From Symsagittifera roscoffensis (Eukaryota > Xenacoelomorpha > Acoela > Convolutidae): a stretch of 64,000 nt of DNA. The stretch lies in NCBI RefSeq assembly GCF_963678635.1, contig NC_087062.1, positions 13,248,670 to 13,312,669 on the forward strand, written 5' to 3'. Below, piece by piece: positions 31,391-41,650 of the stretch (within the stretch, counting starts at the first letter, position 1; each line of letters opens with the position of its first letter). Position numbers and translations under genes: made by a program. The notes under the pieces are model-generated. The model was not told the origin of the DNA. It worked only from the letters and a program-made list of their open reading frames with translations, and did no database searches.

Positions 31391-34349
31391 ATCTTTCCTT
31401 TCTTTGTAGAACTGGCTCAGGATCTTGTAGCTGTCTTCTTCAAGTTCCCCTTTCTCCTTGGACCCCGTTCGGATCCATTTGGAGAGGTTACTTGTCATTT
31501 TGTCATTCTTTTGGGCTCTTATCAGGTCCGACAGCCTATATCTCGCCTTGACATGTTCCTTTAGTGCCATGATCTGTCCATTCATTTCCCCAGGGTTGTG
31601 GATGTCGTCATTCAGCTTCACGCATATTATCCTCTTTACGATCTTCATATCATCTTCTGGCACCAGATTTGTTCTGAAATTTGAGTTGCATGATAGTTCC
31701 CTGAATGGTTTCCTCGAAACTGCAATTCTTTCAAATTCTTCACCTCCTCGTACTTCCTGTACGTCCAAGTTGTACGTTCCTGAGGATGGATCTGTTTGTA
31801 ATTCCCTGTCGCGGTGTCTAATCTTCTCTTCTGCCAATATCATGCAGAGACTATCCTGATTGTCGCTGCTCTCGTCCGAGTCCTCATCCCATATTTCACA
31901 CTCCCCGGACAAATTTCCTCCTTCAGTATATTCTTCCTCCGTGGACGTGGACCACTCCCCGGACTCTTGACCTAGTCCCAGGTATTCAGCCTCTTCCTTG
32001 AACGCCACTTTCTTTTTCCTAGCCCGAGTCTGTTCAAGTATGTCGTCCGGGATTTTTTCAACCAGTGACTGCACGACTTCCTTCCCATCAGGGTTAGTCA
32101 CCTTCGTGGTGTTTTCATCACCAACTATCCCGCTCTTTCGCAGTATTGTGACCTCTGGTTCCTCCTTACCCTTTTCTTGGATCACGGGCTTGTCATCTGC
32201 TAGTTTCTCGAGTAACCTCATTAAGTCATCGTCTATTTGTGCCTCTCCCGTCTCTACCTGGTTAAGATCATAGCCTTTTGCCTTGAGCGTCTCCCTCACA
32301 ATCTTTGACTTGAGCATTATCCCTATCGGCATCCCTCGGTTCTTTTTCAAGATTGTTTTCTCCGGAGGTTCTTCTGGTAATTTGGGGTGATCTTCTATTG
32401 GTTTGCCTGATTTGTCCAACCATCTCGTGAGTGGAAGACTGTCGTACGTTTCCTTGTCCATGAAGGAGAAGCCATCCTTGATCTCAGGTCTATCTGCCTC
32501 CCTCTGTTCTTGTCTCTCGTAGAACTCCGTCTTCTTACTCAAGCTGTCAGCGTTTTGATGTTTGTCTCGTGTTCTATGCTCAATTATCATGTTGTATCCA
32601 TCCAGGCGAACCAGTGCCCTTTCGTCGACTCGCAGCTTGAATGGCTCGCTGCCTAGGTATGCTCTATATTTCTCGACAAAGGTGACCCGGTGCCCCGTAC
32701 TTCATTTCCGTGTCATTTAAGACTTTGCTCCCGTACGCTATTGGTCTCAAGACTGTTTTCCCGTTCCACTTTTGTTCCTGATGGAGAACTCCAGAAACCG
32801 CTACTACCGACGCATCCGTATCCAGCAAGTACATCCCTTTCTCTGTTGGCATCCCTAGTACTGGTGCCTCGTACAACCCTTTTTTTATTCTCTGGAATGA
32901 CTCTTCTGCTGCGTTGTTCCACGTGAACTTCTTGCCCTTGTGTCTCATTAACTGTTGCATCGGGTAAACCTTGTCTGCATAGCCTTTGATGAATTCTCTG
33001 TAGTAGTTTGCAAAACCCAGGAAGCTCATCAATTGGTGTTCCGTTTTTGGCAATTTCCAAGTTAGAACTGCCTCTACTGCGTCTGGATCTGGCCTGATGC
33101 CGTGTCTGTCCACCATCCTGCCCAGGTATTTTATCGAATCCTTGAGTATCTCGCACTTTGATGGTTTGCACTTTAGCCCGACCTCTTCATACACGCATAC
33201 ACCTCGTCAAGTCTCTCAATGTGGTCTTCCAGTGTGGATGTCGCTATTACCACGTCATCCACATAGCACATTACCAGATTGCCGTACTTCTTCGTCACAC
33301 CTATCAGCGCGGGTGCCATCAACTGCTGAAATGTGGCAGTGGCATTGCAAAGACCAAACGGCATCCGTTTCCGTTGAAACAGACCCAACTCGCAGGCAAA
33401 CCTTGTCTTGTCCCTGTCCTGCTTCCTGAGTGGTACCTGCCAGAAGGCCGAACCTAAATCAAGAGTCGTAATGCATCACCTAACTTCGAGAGGCTCTCAT
33501 CAATCCTAGGTATGGGATAGGCATCCTTCAACGTGACGGAGTTCAGGTATCGAAAGTCACAACAAAACCTCAATTGGTCGCCTTTCTTTTTGGCCATCTC
33601 TACTCCACACGCCCACGGTGATTTGGATGGTTCTATCATATCATACTGCAGTAGCGTTTCGATCTCTTTTCTACACGCATCCGATTTGTGTGGGTTCATG
33701 CGCCTCGCCCCCTCCCTGTGCGGTATTGCGTTCTCCTCAATTTCTATTTCATGCTCAACAAAATTACAACACCCGATGTCTGCCTTATGTCTTGAAAAAA
33801 CTTCCTCGTTCCGTTCTAATACGTCCTTGATGACTTCGAGCTGTTCGTCCGTTATCTTGCCCCTTAAATGTTCAATTTCCGGTAGGACCGGTTTATCACT
33901 CTGTATTTCATCTAGTGTGGGCCGTTCCGGGAAATTCGAACAGCTCAATAGCCCATCGTCTGTCTCTGACTTAAGTGACCTCACAAGACCTGATGAACCT
34001 TTTATTTTCTTCAACCGTCTCAAGATACAAATTTTGTCCCTATGATTGGGACAATCAACAACTTCATTTTGTTTTTGGTTTTCAGTCATTTCATATCGAG
34101 TTTTTACGGGTAAAGCATATCCCAATTTCCTCCCCCTCTGTATCGTGATTGGTATGTCAAGAGTATTCAACAAGACACTGACGCAGAGACCGCTCTTCGT
34201 TATCGAGAAGGATCTTACTAAAACAGCAGCACTTTGACTATTTGGATTTGGGACTATGCATACCTGCTTGTTGTCACTTAGTTCATTGTAATTTTTCATT
34301 CGTAAGCTTACGATCGCCGCTTCGTTTGCCTTTATCCTCACCCTCCTAC

Positions 34350-37300
34350 TCAAGAATACTGGTGCTTTATTCTCATTCGCCATTTTAAATTTACCGGTTT
34401 AATTGCGTACCTCCTATCCGGGTTCCGTATCCTGAACATTGCGTTGTTTAGATCAATCGTTACATCAAAGTTCCTGATGAAGTCTCTGCCTAAAATGAAT
34501 TGGTCAGACTCGTCTAGGTTTTCTACCACAAGAAAGGTCATCCACAGGTTGCGTTCCCCCAGATTTAGTGCTATTATCGGCGTTCTGCCCAGCACCCGCA
34601 GCGCCCCTTTGTTTGCAGCTGACAACCGTATTCTCGAGTCTATCAAATCATTTTTGTTGAAGTCCATTCGTTCCCAGGTTTCGATTGGTATGACACTCAA
34701 GACCGCTCCCGTATCGATAACCCACGTAACTGAGTCTTCTTGCCACTTATGTCGAGCACATGTGCTGATACATCCACCTCTGTCCCGATGTGCATTCCAT
34801 CTTCCTCAAGCATGGCGCAGTGTCCAATCGATCTCACTTTCAACTCTTCTTTTCCTACGTAGATTTGCCCTATTAGATCTTCATCACATGTTATCATTGT
34901 TTTCGTATAGATGTTGATCCCCCCATATTTAGCATCACCTCATGCGGACCATAAGCTTCTGTGTACCTGTTATCAACTCGGACTGACTTGCTACCCCCTC
35001 TCGTGAGTAGTGCCCTCAATGCTCTAGAAGTCGTTTGTGGGCTTATACCACTCAAGTAATCTGCGTACACATCAATGTGCATTATTGTCTGGTCACTTGG
35101 TTCGCTCAAGTTTCTCGTTACCTCATGGCCGCCCACGGTGATTTTTGACATTATTCTTGCCCCGATCTTTGTTATACCGAATGGCTTCCCCGTCACCATC
35201 TTTACAGTGTTGCAGTTTCCATTTTTTGTCGACCCCGCTACAGCCTCTGGTATTGACTGCGAGCAACCTAATGCCTCGTTCATTTTCTGTCTTTCCATCT
35301 CTTGCTTCAGTCGTTGTTCTATTTCTTTCGCCGCCAGGTCCTGTTTCACTTTATTGATAGCTTCCGCCGCCGCCTTCTCATAATTTATCTCTAGGGCGTT
35401 CCTGGCCGTGGCCTCTATTGCACTATTAAGTTGCGTTACAGCTTTCACTGTTTTTGTTGGCAGTTCCGCACTTGGTGTTTCTACGTTTTTCGTTTCAAAT
35501 TCACCTTGTCTATTTCTCTGGTTCAGTACCGCTGCTAACGCCAACTTGTCTTTTGGATGACTCTGGTTCTTGACTTCCTCCCAGAACAACGGACAAACCA
35601 TCCTGAAGTTCCCCTCTTGGTTGCAGAAGAAGCATCTTGCACCTTTTTTGATGATCAAGCCACTATAGAACTCGTGTTCCTCCATCTGGCTCATATCTTC
35701 CTCATCGGGTGCATATCCCAAACTCTTCATGCCCTGCTTGTATATTGTGCAGTCCGCCACATGATTTTGGGCTGACCCGCAGTTCGCGCATGATCTACGT
35801 TTGTCCATGTCATCTCTGGGCTTGTACCATGACGACCTTTGTGGTTGATTCCCCCCTTGTGTATTCCTGTTATCTGAGTACGAGTATTTCTTTGGTTTCA
35901 TTAGCATGTACTCTCTTGATTTCTGCCTCATCTCTTCTGAAGTTGGTGCACTGTCTTTCGACAATGTATAGTATGTTGCTAACATTGTTCTCAAGTCATC
36001 ACTCTTTACCCCATCAATGAACTTTGAGGCGATGCTGAAGTTCCTTCTATTGGTGGATTCTTCCGGGTCACTCCTTTGTCTCAAGCTCTCAAGATCATCT
36101 AGGAACCTGTCGATCGATTCATTGTTCCTTTTCCTTTTCTTTTCAAATCGCATCATCGCTTGATGACCCTTCATGCCTGACCCGAATCGATTTAACAATA
36201 TCTCGAAGATTTTGTCCGCTGTGTCGCGTTCCTCTTCCTTCTTCGCAACCACGCATTTCAATGCCGTGCCTTCCAAGTTGCTGAGTATCGCTGTGCAACC
36301 TCATGACTTCTACCCAAGTGTCAATGCATCCGTCTGAATTATCCTTGAATTCTTTCGGTTTTTTGAAAGTTTTTCTGGATTTGTTGCTTCCTCTGTCACT
36401 CGAGTCGGTGTTCTTGTGGCGAAGGCTTCTAGTGTCCTGTTCATCAATTCCCAGGTGCTTGCCCATGTCATGACATCCGGTCCCATGTTGCTGTGAGTCG
36501 TGGAGTCCCCTAGACCACTGGTTGTGTTCGCTGTTCCACTTTTCATAATCGCTTTGCCCCCCCCCCCGGTGCTGTACTCGCAGCATCCCGGGGTAATGGT
36601 AACGGTGTTGACTGCCGTTTGTTCCGTTGTGGTTCCAGGAAGTCAACTCTATTGCCTTGCTTCCGCTCCGCTGCTGGCCTGTCTTGTGGCGTTGAGTTCC
36701 TCAAGATGGCGTCTAACTTTGTCTGTATTGCACACGAACTCTCAGCCTGGTCCCTACTCATCGTATCCATTCTCGTTTCCAAACTCTCCAACTGGCTATT
36801 CACTGCGCCATATCGTTGCTTCATTTATTGCATGTCTTTTCTGATGTTCTTGTCTCGCTCTTCATCAGTGGTATCTGCTGAAGCCTTTCCTCTGTCGCTC
36901 TCGCTAGATTGAAATAGCTAACCAGGTACTCATGTTTGTTGTTTCTTATTTCCCTCCTTATCACATCTCAATCCTCTTCGCTGTGCTTCAGTTTCTTGTC
37001 TATCTGATCTAGCTTTGCCATCAAATCACCTAGCTCAAGAGTAGCTGTTCCATGGTCAGTTGTTGTCATGTTGTTGGTGGCTGTTCCCGGTCTGATCTGG
37101 TCTTCGTTTTGGTCGGTGTCTGTCGTTCTCGTGGAAACTGTTCCGAATGTTTTGCCTTTCTCGGCTTTCGTCTCTTCCACTGCTGCGTCTCTCGACTTCA
37201 TTTCGACCATTATCGCCAATCTTTCAGTAAAAGACGTTCTTTTTGCTTGAGACTCGTCTTCTTTCCCACCTCATCCACACTTTGGTCCGGTGTCTCTAGT

Positions 37301-37509
37301 TCAATCTCGACGGTGGGTTCTGCTTGTTTCCTTTCCGTGCCCTCTTTTGCTCTGTTCTCTGTATTACTCCTCGTGTTGACCATGCTAACTGAGAAGTTCT
37401 TCGTTGTTATCTTTGGACCCATTGATGTCGTTTTACGTAGCGACGAGTTATATTTTGTCTTCGCTTCAGTAGATCTTTTTTCAGCCACTGGTACCCTGCT
37501 CCGCCTCAT
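34350..37509 (-). pseudogene. gag-protease, multiply broken
   Basis: Corresponds to the intact 1107-codon frame at 49313-52636. Start MRRSRVPVAEK at 37509. Lesions: a frameshift near 37215, a TGA at 36968 after HSEED, a further frame break near 36830-36845, a frameshift in a C10 run (36557-36566), and another near 36280-36310. A long clean part (36276-34894) carries the capsid-like region and zinc knuckles. It ends in a frameshift, and a one-base loss at about 34718 disrupts the protease DTG region. The C-terminal ILGRDF part is intact. Confidence 0.9.
34386..34392 (-). promoter_or_regulatory. -1 frameshift slippery heptamer (left copy)
   Basis: Minus strand reads A AAT TTA in the gag-pro frame, just before the ATG GCG that opens the pol frame. 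It is identical in sequence and position to 52594-52600. Confidence 0.6.
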
Positions 37510-37761
37510 TAGTTTTATTTACAATTGTTCCTATTTACAGTATTACTATCTACAAATTTCTACTCTAAGGTTAAAACCTCTTTTGACAAAATTGATAAAA
37601 AGAAATTTACAATTTAATAAAAACAACGTTTCCTGAGCTTTTTGAAAATTCTATATGTTCTTGATCACTACAGTACCGGATCTTTAGGACTGGATAGAAA
37701 ATTTAATTTTGCGATTGGTTACTTCAACCTGTCTTAGTACTCTTTAGTACCGTCACCCCCC

Positions 37762-37769
37762 TTTTTATA
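37762..37769 (-). promoter_or_regulatory. TATA box of left-copy U3
   Basis: TATAAAAA on the minus strand, directly after the minisatellite and about 260 bases before gag. The same CAGTATAAAAA context occurs at 49050-49060 in the right copy. Confidence 0.6.
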
Positions 37770-37779
37770 CTGTTCCAAA

Positions 37780-38450
37780 ACTTCCTCTCTACTGTCCCAA
37801 GACTATTCAGTGCTGTCCCAATACTTCTTGTTAGTGTCCCAAGACCACTGTCCCAAGACCCTTGCCCTAAGACTACTGTCCCAAGACTAGTGTCCCAAGA
37901 CCACTGTCCCAAGACTACTGTCCCAAGACTACTGTCCCAAGACTACTGTCCCAAGACTACTGTCCCAAGACTACTGTCCCAAGACTACTGTCCCAAGACT
38001 ACTGTCCCAAGACTAGTGTTCCAAGACTAGTGTTCCAAGACTAGTGTTCCAAGACTACTGTCCCAAGACTACTGTCCCAAGACTAGTGACCCAAGACTAG
38101 TGTCCCAAGACCACTATCCCAAGACTAGTGTCCCAAGACCACTATCCCAAGACCACTGTCCCAAGACCACTGTCCCAAGACTACTGTCCCAAGACCAGTG
38201 TCCCAAGACCACTGTCCCAAGACCACTGTCCCAAGACTACTGTCCCAAGACTACTGTCTCAAGACCAGTGTGCCAAGACTGTTTAGTACCAAGACTGCTC
38301 TGGTCCAAGACTGTCCCAAGACTGCACCGTCCCAAGACTGTCCCAAGACTGCACTGTCCCAAGACTGTCCCAAGACCGTACTGCTCCAAGACTGTCCCCA
38401 GACTGCAATGTCCCAAGACTTCTTCGGTACTGTCCCAAGACTTGTCACTA
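37780..38450. repeat. GTCTTGGGACA minisatellite, left copy
   Basis: Plus strand shows units like ACTGTCCCAAGACT (14 bp) repeated dozens of times with A/G, C/T and length variants. It is the inverted counterpart of 48290-49045. The stop-free composition yields long spurious frames on both strands (for example 38100-38465 and 38251-38568), which I do not call genes. Confidence 0.9.
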
Positions 38451-39352
38451 AGTGTCTGGATATAGGATCTCTTCTTCTCCGTTGTGAGGACTCTTGAACC
38501 ACTGTACCGTGTACCACCACTTGAGCTCTAGTAAAAAAAAATTCCAAAATCCCTCTCTTAATGGCCAAAACCCAAATACTGACCCCCCTGTAATTATCTC
38601 CTCTCGTTATTTCAGGCTATTTGAAACCCTAACTTCCTCGCAGGTATCTTGTGATCACCTGTTCGTTCAAATACCAACAACAAATTTTCACCAAAACGTA
38701 AAAATTTAAACAGGAAAAATTCCAAAAAAGGAGCGATGAACCCACCTAAAATTCAAAGTTGACAGCTGTCAACCTTTGTCCGAAAAAATGTCTGGTACCC
38801 GATTGACACGCGTTTTCCTCCCCCCTGCTAGCGATTTATGGAGTATCACAAAAACTGTCTATGTCCGTTCCCCCCTACCGATCCGACCAGGGTACCTACC
38901 TAAACTCGATGTTAAATTTGGATATCCGCTTCTTATAACCAACGCGTGTAAGTATCTAATATAACTAAATCGACGATGCCGAACAATTAGTTACTCTAAT
39001 GTGTCCCCCCTTTTTACAATTTACAACCGCCAACCTCTAACCTAACCAGCCCCCCTTCTAACCTCCCCCCTCTTTAGCCCCCCTCTTAAGCCGAAAAATC
39101 CTTTGAGCGCCGGGTGCTAAACCTCTCGAGAAAAAACCGTAGAAATGTTTCCAGGCCTGCTTGTGTAAAAATTTCCTCAAAACAATGGGGCTCCGCTTAT
39201 CCAATTTTACAATTATTTCTTATAATGTAATGTGGATTTCCACGATACCCGTTTGCCCAATTTGAGAACACCCCTGTGCGTCCTCTTCTTGTTGTAGTGA
39301 TTCCGTGCTGATTGTCTCCTTGACGTGCACTGCACTTGACACCAGCACCACC

Positions 39353-39555
39353 TTCCCACTTGGCTGGTCACCTCTTCCAGTCAAGTTTCCTAGCGGTTCA
39401 GCTCAGTCCTTCTAAACCTTTTCCCACTCGGCTGGTCACCTCTTCCAGTCAAGTCTCCTAGTGGTCCGGTTCTGTCCTTGTGAACCACTTCCCCACTCGG
39501 CTGGTCACCTTTTCCAGTCAAGTCTCGTAGTGGTCCGGCTAGGTTGCAAGCTATC
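39353..39555. repeat. ~69-bp tandem repeat in U3, left copy, three units
   Basis: Units begin TTCCCACTTGGCTGGTCACC at about 39353, 39421 and 39489. They are the inverted counterpart of the 70-bp units at 47104-47424, which are more numerous and more uniform. Confidence 0.85.
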
Positions 39556-40310
39556 TGAAAGCCCTTAACAACGCCCCCCACTTGGGCACCTTTTTGAAGT
39601 CACTGGTTTAGATTGCTAGATTGATCGAAACGATCGGTCTTATAAAAAAGTATGGGTATACTATTTAATTAATATAAAAGTTTGATCCAACTAATCTGGT
39701 ATCAAAGTCACTGTCATTTTTGTTTTATGGTTTTTGTTCCTTGTTCTATACTTTTTCCTTGTTTTTGTCCCCCTAGTTACCCCCCTTACTCGGTTAGCCA
39801 AGCCTCGTTCGGAAAGCGTACCATTTTTTTTTCTCAAGTTTTCTTAAAAAGCTATCACGGTACAACCGGAAGGTTTACACGTTCCCGCTGAACCGTACCA
39901 CCGGTACTCTAGAATGGGCATGCAGCCCGGAGCTGTGTCAAGTGGGTTCGACTCCGTAGTCATGATGTGGTAAAAACACCCAGGAGCGCCATAAAAACAC
40001 TATGTAACAGTCGCCTACTTCGGTTACATATGAAGCTTTAGAAAAATAGGCCCTATAACCATTGGCTCGAGAGTCAGGGACAAAAGCTCTTGTGTTTTTC
40101 TACCTCAAAAACGGTCGGAGCCAATTCGGTTCGCTTGCGACTTGAGACTAGAACCCGTTACAGCTTAAAGGCTACTACCAGAATATCCCCCCACTCTAGA
40201 AAATAAGAACGTCCCCATACTTAGGTATCGAGATACCCAAAATACACGAACGCCGTTAAAAACAGGGTCGGAACAATCTGTTAAGTTTTTTTTTATTAGA
40301 CAGTGGAAGT

Positions 40311-40333
40311 TTGATCCATTTCAGATGGATCAA
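40311..40333. repeat. Palindrome TTGATCCAT...ATGGATCAA in U3, left
   Basis: Perfect 9-bp arms with a 5-base loop. It is conserved at 46269-46291 in the right copy although the surrounding sequence has diverged, so it may be a protein-binding or RNA-structure site. Confidence 0.6.
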
Positions 40334-40892
40334 CCTAAAACTCGCCTTATCTCAACATAACAATCATGAAACACACTCGAGAAAACTAAATTTGGTACTT
40401 ACATAGCAGCACGCTTGAGATACAGAGTAATTAAACTAATTAACGACTCTGGCATAAATATAATCAAATATAACTCAAGAAGTTTTCTAACAATGAGTCC
40501 CAATCAAAGGAAGTAAGTTTTAACTCAAGAATATAGTTTTGGCTCTGGACCATTGGGACACTTCACTTGTCCACCTTTCCGTTGAAGGTTCACTTTGGTC
40601 TAGTTGATTTTAGCTCTCGTGTTCGTTTGTTCTCCTATGTCAGATAGGACAGCTCTACTCTAGTTTTCTACGATGGAAATTGCGAATAGCGATTTCCCAC
40701 TGTATATATTTGACAACTTTCCCGCAATTGTTAATTCGGTCGTTCTGATTTCTCATTTTATGTTTTCAGTTGTCGGGAGAAAACTGACAATGACAGACTC
40801 CATTTAAATTTTTGAAAAATAAAACTTCACTCCAAAATTACGTATATTCGTGTTCCTCAAGGTCAAACTTCCAGATATGACCGACTGGCACA

Positions 40893-41190
40893 GAACCTTT
40901 GCAGCTAACAGTTGAGATGGATTGCCTCGGTATTGCATTGTAAGAAGGGGTGGTGAGTCTCTCAACCATTTGTCATTTCTCGGTTCTGATGTCTTTACCT
41001 CTAAATTTTTCTTTCCCTCAATGAGCTTGTTAAGAGTTTCAAACACTACCCTGTCAGACCAATTTTTTGGATATTGATTTTCACTCCATAGTTTCCGATT
41101 TTTTTCCAATGCCTGGTCAAAATACTCCCATGTTCAGGTATTTCTGAAAACCCTATGAGCCGTCTTACATATAGTCTTACTTTCCGTCGT
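40893..41190 (-). mobile_element. PLE fragment interrupted by the left LTR element
   Basis: The minus frame at 40804-41109 begins EKNRKLWSENQYPKNWSD and matches the RT-to-endonuclease connector of the PLE at 42045-42260 (KEQWVDNQYHEKWSDG, LQYRGN). Similarity stops exactly at 40892, where the LTR element begins; after that the frame reads LTR sequence. This is a third PLE copy, different from the one starting at 41332, and it predates the LTR insertion. Confidence 0.8.
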
Positions 41191-41331
41191 TATATACTTT
41201 TCGGGCGAATGCCACACTATGCACCGTTGGCTGTTTCTCAGGAGATATATTCTGCTCTTGCTGATGAATTAGGTTGAATTGTTACAATGAGAAACATGCT
41301 ATTGTTTTTTTTTCAGGATTGTTTGAGGAAC

Positions 41332-41650
41332 AAGAATTTTTTAAAATTGTTAATTCAAACGTTTTCGCACATTTTGTGCATCGTCAGGATATAAAATTTT
41401 TTTTTTTCAATAAAATGATCAAAGATCATGTATGAAATTCAAAAAGAACATGTTAGAAATTTTTAACCAATCACATTCTTACGTCTGTTATTACGTAATC
41501 ATTATTTCATCGATTATGACAATTTCCATACTTTTTTGTTACTTGAGTAATAATTTTTTGATTTGATGTTTTATCCAAACTGACATGTCAGTTTATTTTT
41601 TCAAAAATTGCAATTTTAGTCATGTTTAAACATGTACTATAATTTTAATG
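41332..41650 (-). repeat. PLE pseudo-LTR, 3' copy
   Basis: 319 bases, direct repeat of 45138-45456 with scattered differences. It overlaps the last 14 bases of the endonuclease ORF, whose TAG is at 41637-41639, and contains the hammerhead-like motif. Confidence 0.9.
41351..41396 (-). ncRNA. Hammerhead ribozyme-like motif in 3' pseudo-LTR
   Basis: Minus strand reads TTATATC, then CTGACGA (fits CUGANGA), a stem-loop GCACA/AAA/TGTGC after one extra T, then GAAA, a short ACGTTT, and GAATTAA. The last block can pair with TTATATC as stem I around a two-base internal loop. Core order is that of a minimal type I hammerhead, and such motifs are known in PLE pseudo-LTRs. The very short stem III and the extra T leave activity uncertain. 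Confidence 0.55.

Larger units (their letters stand above)
28950..34383 (-). pseudogene. pol (RT-RNase H-integrase-macro-like), multiply broken
   Basis: The frame starts at MANENK as in the right copy. Lesions seen by comparison are: a small deletion near 33462 after LSKLGDA, a one-base loss in a G run near 33178, a deletion of about 18 bases near 32690, an in-frame deletion of about 54 bases near 32615, and a 21-bp palindrome replacing native sequence at 31343-31390. There is also a frame break with a small duplication near 29905-29940. RT keeps YVDD; RNase H keeps DTDAS; the integrase part (31287-29974) is a clean 437-codon frame with HHCC and DDE-type residues. Its GPF motif reads EPF here. 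The macro-like tail is readable at 29455-28953. Confidence 0.9.
25619..40892 (-). mobile_element. Giant Ty3/Gypsy-type LTR retrotransposon, left copy, 3'-truncated
   Basis: Minus-strand copy of the same family as 45715-64000, with identical order of U3-like region, gag-pro, pol with macro-like tail, and ORF3. The 5' end at 40892 is inferred from where similarity to the right copy begins, with TGTGCCAGTCGG in both. There it interrupts an older PLE fragment. The other end stops inside ORF3 at about 25620, so the 3' LTR is lost. Every ORF carries frameshifts, deletions or nonsense codons, so this copy cannot be autonomous. Confidence 0.9.
37770..40892 (-). other. U3-like 5' region of left LTR element
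   Basis: About 3.1 kb from the TGTG start (40892, reading minus) to the TATA box. It aligns with 45715-49052 in inverted orientation and includes a 9-bp perfect palindrome (40311-40333), the ~69-bp tandem repeat (39353-39555) and the minisatellite (37780-38450). No gene. I infer U3 from the TG start and the TATA position; without a 3' LTR in the window the LTR limits are not proven. Confidence 0.6.

Noticed and set aside
38100-38568. ORFs of 99-121 codons with repeated SQDxxPKT-type peptides
   Set aside because: Same minisatellite artefact in the left copy.
39925-39965. B-box-like GGGTTCGACTCC in the LTR element U3
   Set aside because: No matching A box or cloverleaf, and the T stem does not pair. 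Probably coincidence, though it is conserved in both copies.
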